From: Bacteroidota bacterium
Lineage (GTDB): Bacteria; Bacteroidota; Ignavibacteria; UBA10030
Reading direction: 5' to 3'
Assembly (NCBI GenBank): GCA_025455125.1
Contig: JALONE010000075.1
Location: 1-6,150 of the forward strand
DNA length: 6,150 bases
Shown: positions 5,388 through 6,150 of the stretch, piece after piece
Position numbering within the stretch: position 1 is the first letter of the stretch
How the letters are laid out: each line of letters opens with the position of its first letter
The notes under the pieces: model-generated
What the model saw: only the letters and a program-made list of their open reading frames with translations
What the model was told of the DNA's origin: nothing
Database searches by the model: none
Made by a program: the position numbers and the translations under genes

Positions 5388-6150
5388 ATGAAACCGCTCT
5401 CCTTCCTCCTCATCTCCTCCGCGCTCATCGCTTCCTTTCTCATTGCTCAACCTGTCCGCATCTCCGTCGATGCCTCCGCGGTCGTCGGGGATATCAATCC
5501 GCTGCTTTTCGGCATCAACACCGCACGCTGGGATGAATCGTTGTTTCCGGGCCCATCCACAGAGATGCTGCTTTCCTCCGACCGCGACGCCATCGCGAAG
5601 ATCAAGGCATCGGGGATCACAATGCTGAAGTATCCCGGGGGCAACGACGCGGATCACTACATCTGGAATTCCCCCGCGAACAACGCGTCAGAAATGGATA
5701 CCGATGAGTACCTCGCGCTGTGCCGCGAAACGGGAGCCGAGCCGTTCATCACAGTGAACTTCAATGAGCCCCCCGAACTCGCCGCCGACTGGGTGCGCTA
5801 CTGCAACGTGACGCGCGGCTTCGGCGTCAAGCTCTGGGAGGTGGGCGACGAGCAATGGGGTTCGTGGGCGAAGGGGCATTCCTCTCCCGAAGAATATGCC
5901 CGAAAGTTCTCGCGCTTCGCCCGCGCAATGAAGGCGGTTGATCCGTCGATCAAGATCGCGACCAACGTTGCCTTGGCGGGATCATCCGCGTCCCTGGGAG
6001 GAGCATCGGAAGGGTGGACGGCTCGGGTGCTCCGCGCAGCGAGTGATGACATTGACATGCTCACGATCACATTCTATCCGCAGCAATGGGGGGAAGAGGA
6101 TGATGACGTCCTCCTTTCGAGCGTCGACACCTACCGCACGCTCTTCCAAC
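5388..6150 (+). CDS. Exported glycoside hydrolase, GH51-like (alpha-L-arabinofuranosidase-type), N-terminal 254 residues; 3' end outside window
   Basis: The frame is open from ATG 5388 to the window edge, giving 254 complete codons. Residues 1-20 form a signal peptide (Lys2, then a hydrophobic run ending Leu-Ile-Ala before Gln21), so the enzyme is exported. The mature part starts like clan GH-A arabinofuranosidases: an Ile-Asn-Pro-Leu-Leu-Phe-Gly-Ile-Asn strand, a Lys-Tyr82-Pro-Gly-Gly-Asn86 segment with a following Tyr-x-Trp (compare the RYPGGN motif of GH51), and Leu-Trp-Glu-Val-Gly-Asp154-Glu155-Gln-Trp-Gly, the acid/base strand, which normally reads Gly-Asn-Glu. A Tyr-Ala-x-x-Phe helix and a Val-Asp-Pro-x-Ile-Lys-Ile strand follow, as in the family. 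The nucleophile Glu lies beyond the window. The likely role is cleavage of arabinose-containing or related plant-type polysaccharide side chains outside the cytoplasm. A weak AAGAAG (5379-5384) is the only ribosome-site candidate. GH51 versus a neighbouring GH-A family (GH39, GH79) cannot be settled from this part. Confidence 0.82.
   Translation, partial: MKPLSFLLISSALIASFLIAQPVRISVDASAVVGDINPLLFGINTARWDESLFPGPSTEMLLSSDRDAIAKIKASGITMLKYPGGNDADHYIWNSPANNASEMDTDEYLALCRETGAEPFITVNFNEPPELAADWVRYCNVTRGFGVKLWEVGDEQWGSWAKGHSSPEEYARKFSRFARAMKAVDPSIKIATNVALAGSSASLGGASEGWTARVLRAASDDIDMLTITFYPQQWGEEDDDVLLSSVDTYRTLFQ

Noticed and set aside
5129..5536. 135-codon + strand frame bridging the PIG-L end, the gap and the hydrolase start
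   Set aside because: It overlaps two well-supported genes in another frame and shows no family features.

Overview
The window looks like a stretch of bacterial chromosome from a GC-rich, probably uncultured organism. All six genes lie on the + strand and are packed almost without gaps. One gene has a clear lipoprotein signal peptide (lipobox ending at Cys22) and another has an ordinary secretion signal, so the cell exports both lipoproteins and polysaccharide-active enzymes. I see no rRNA, tRNA, mobile element or other marker that fixes the phylum. A diderm such as a member of the FCB or PVC groups would fit, but that is a guess.

Layout: (1) positions 1-194 are the 3' end of adenylate kinase (adk). 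(2) After 4 bases comes a glycerophosphodiester phosphodiesterase-family protein (199-990). (3) Overlapping it by 16 bases is an 872-residue lipoprotein with N-terminal TPR repeats and a C-terminal CHAT (caspase-like) domain (975-3593). (4) After 3 bases comes a tandem-domain GNAT acetyltransferase (3597-4547). (5) After 10 bases comes a 238-residue PIG-L/LmbE-family deacetylase (4558-5274). (6) After a 113-base gap holding two inverted repeats, an exported glycoside hydrolase resembling GH51 alpha-L-arabinofuranosidases begins (5388) and runs off the window.

The first five genes are spaced like a single translationally coupled operon whose promoter lies upstream of the window. The sixth probably starts a new unit. 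No established pathway joins all five. The most notable points are: the CHAT domain has lost both residues of its expected His/Cys catalytic dyad (Asp742 and Ser788 instead); the GNAT-plus-deacetylase pair has the architecture and sizes of mycothiol/bacillithiol-type thiol biosynthesis enzymes, but identity is unproven; the deacetylase has Gly where the family's general-base Asp normally sits; and the glycoside hydrolase has Asp-Glu in place of the conserved Asn-Glu at the acid/base. Several proteins here therefore show key-residue changes within recognisable folds.
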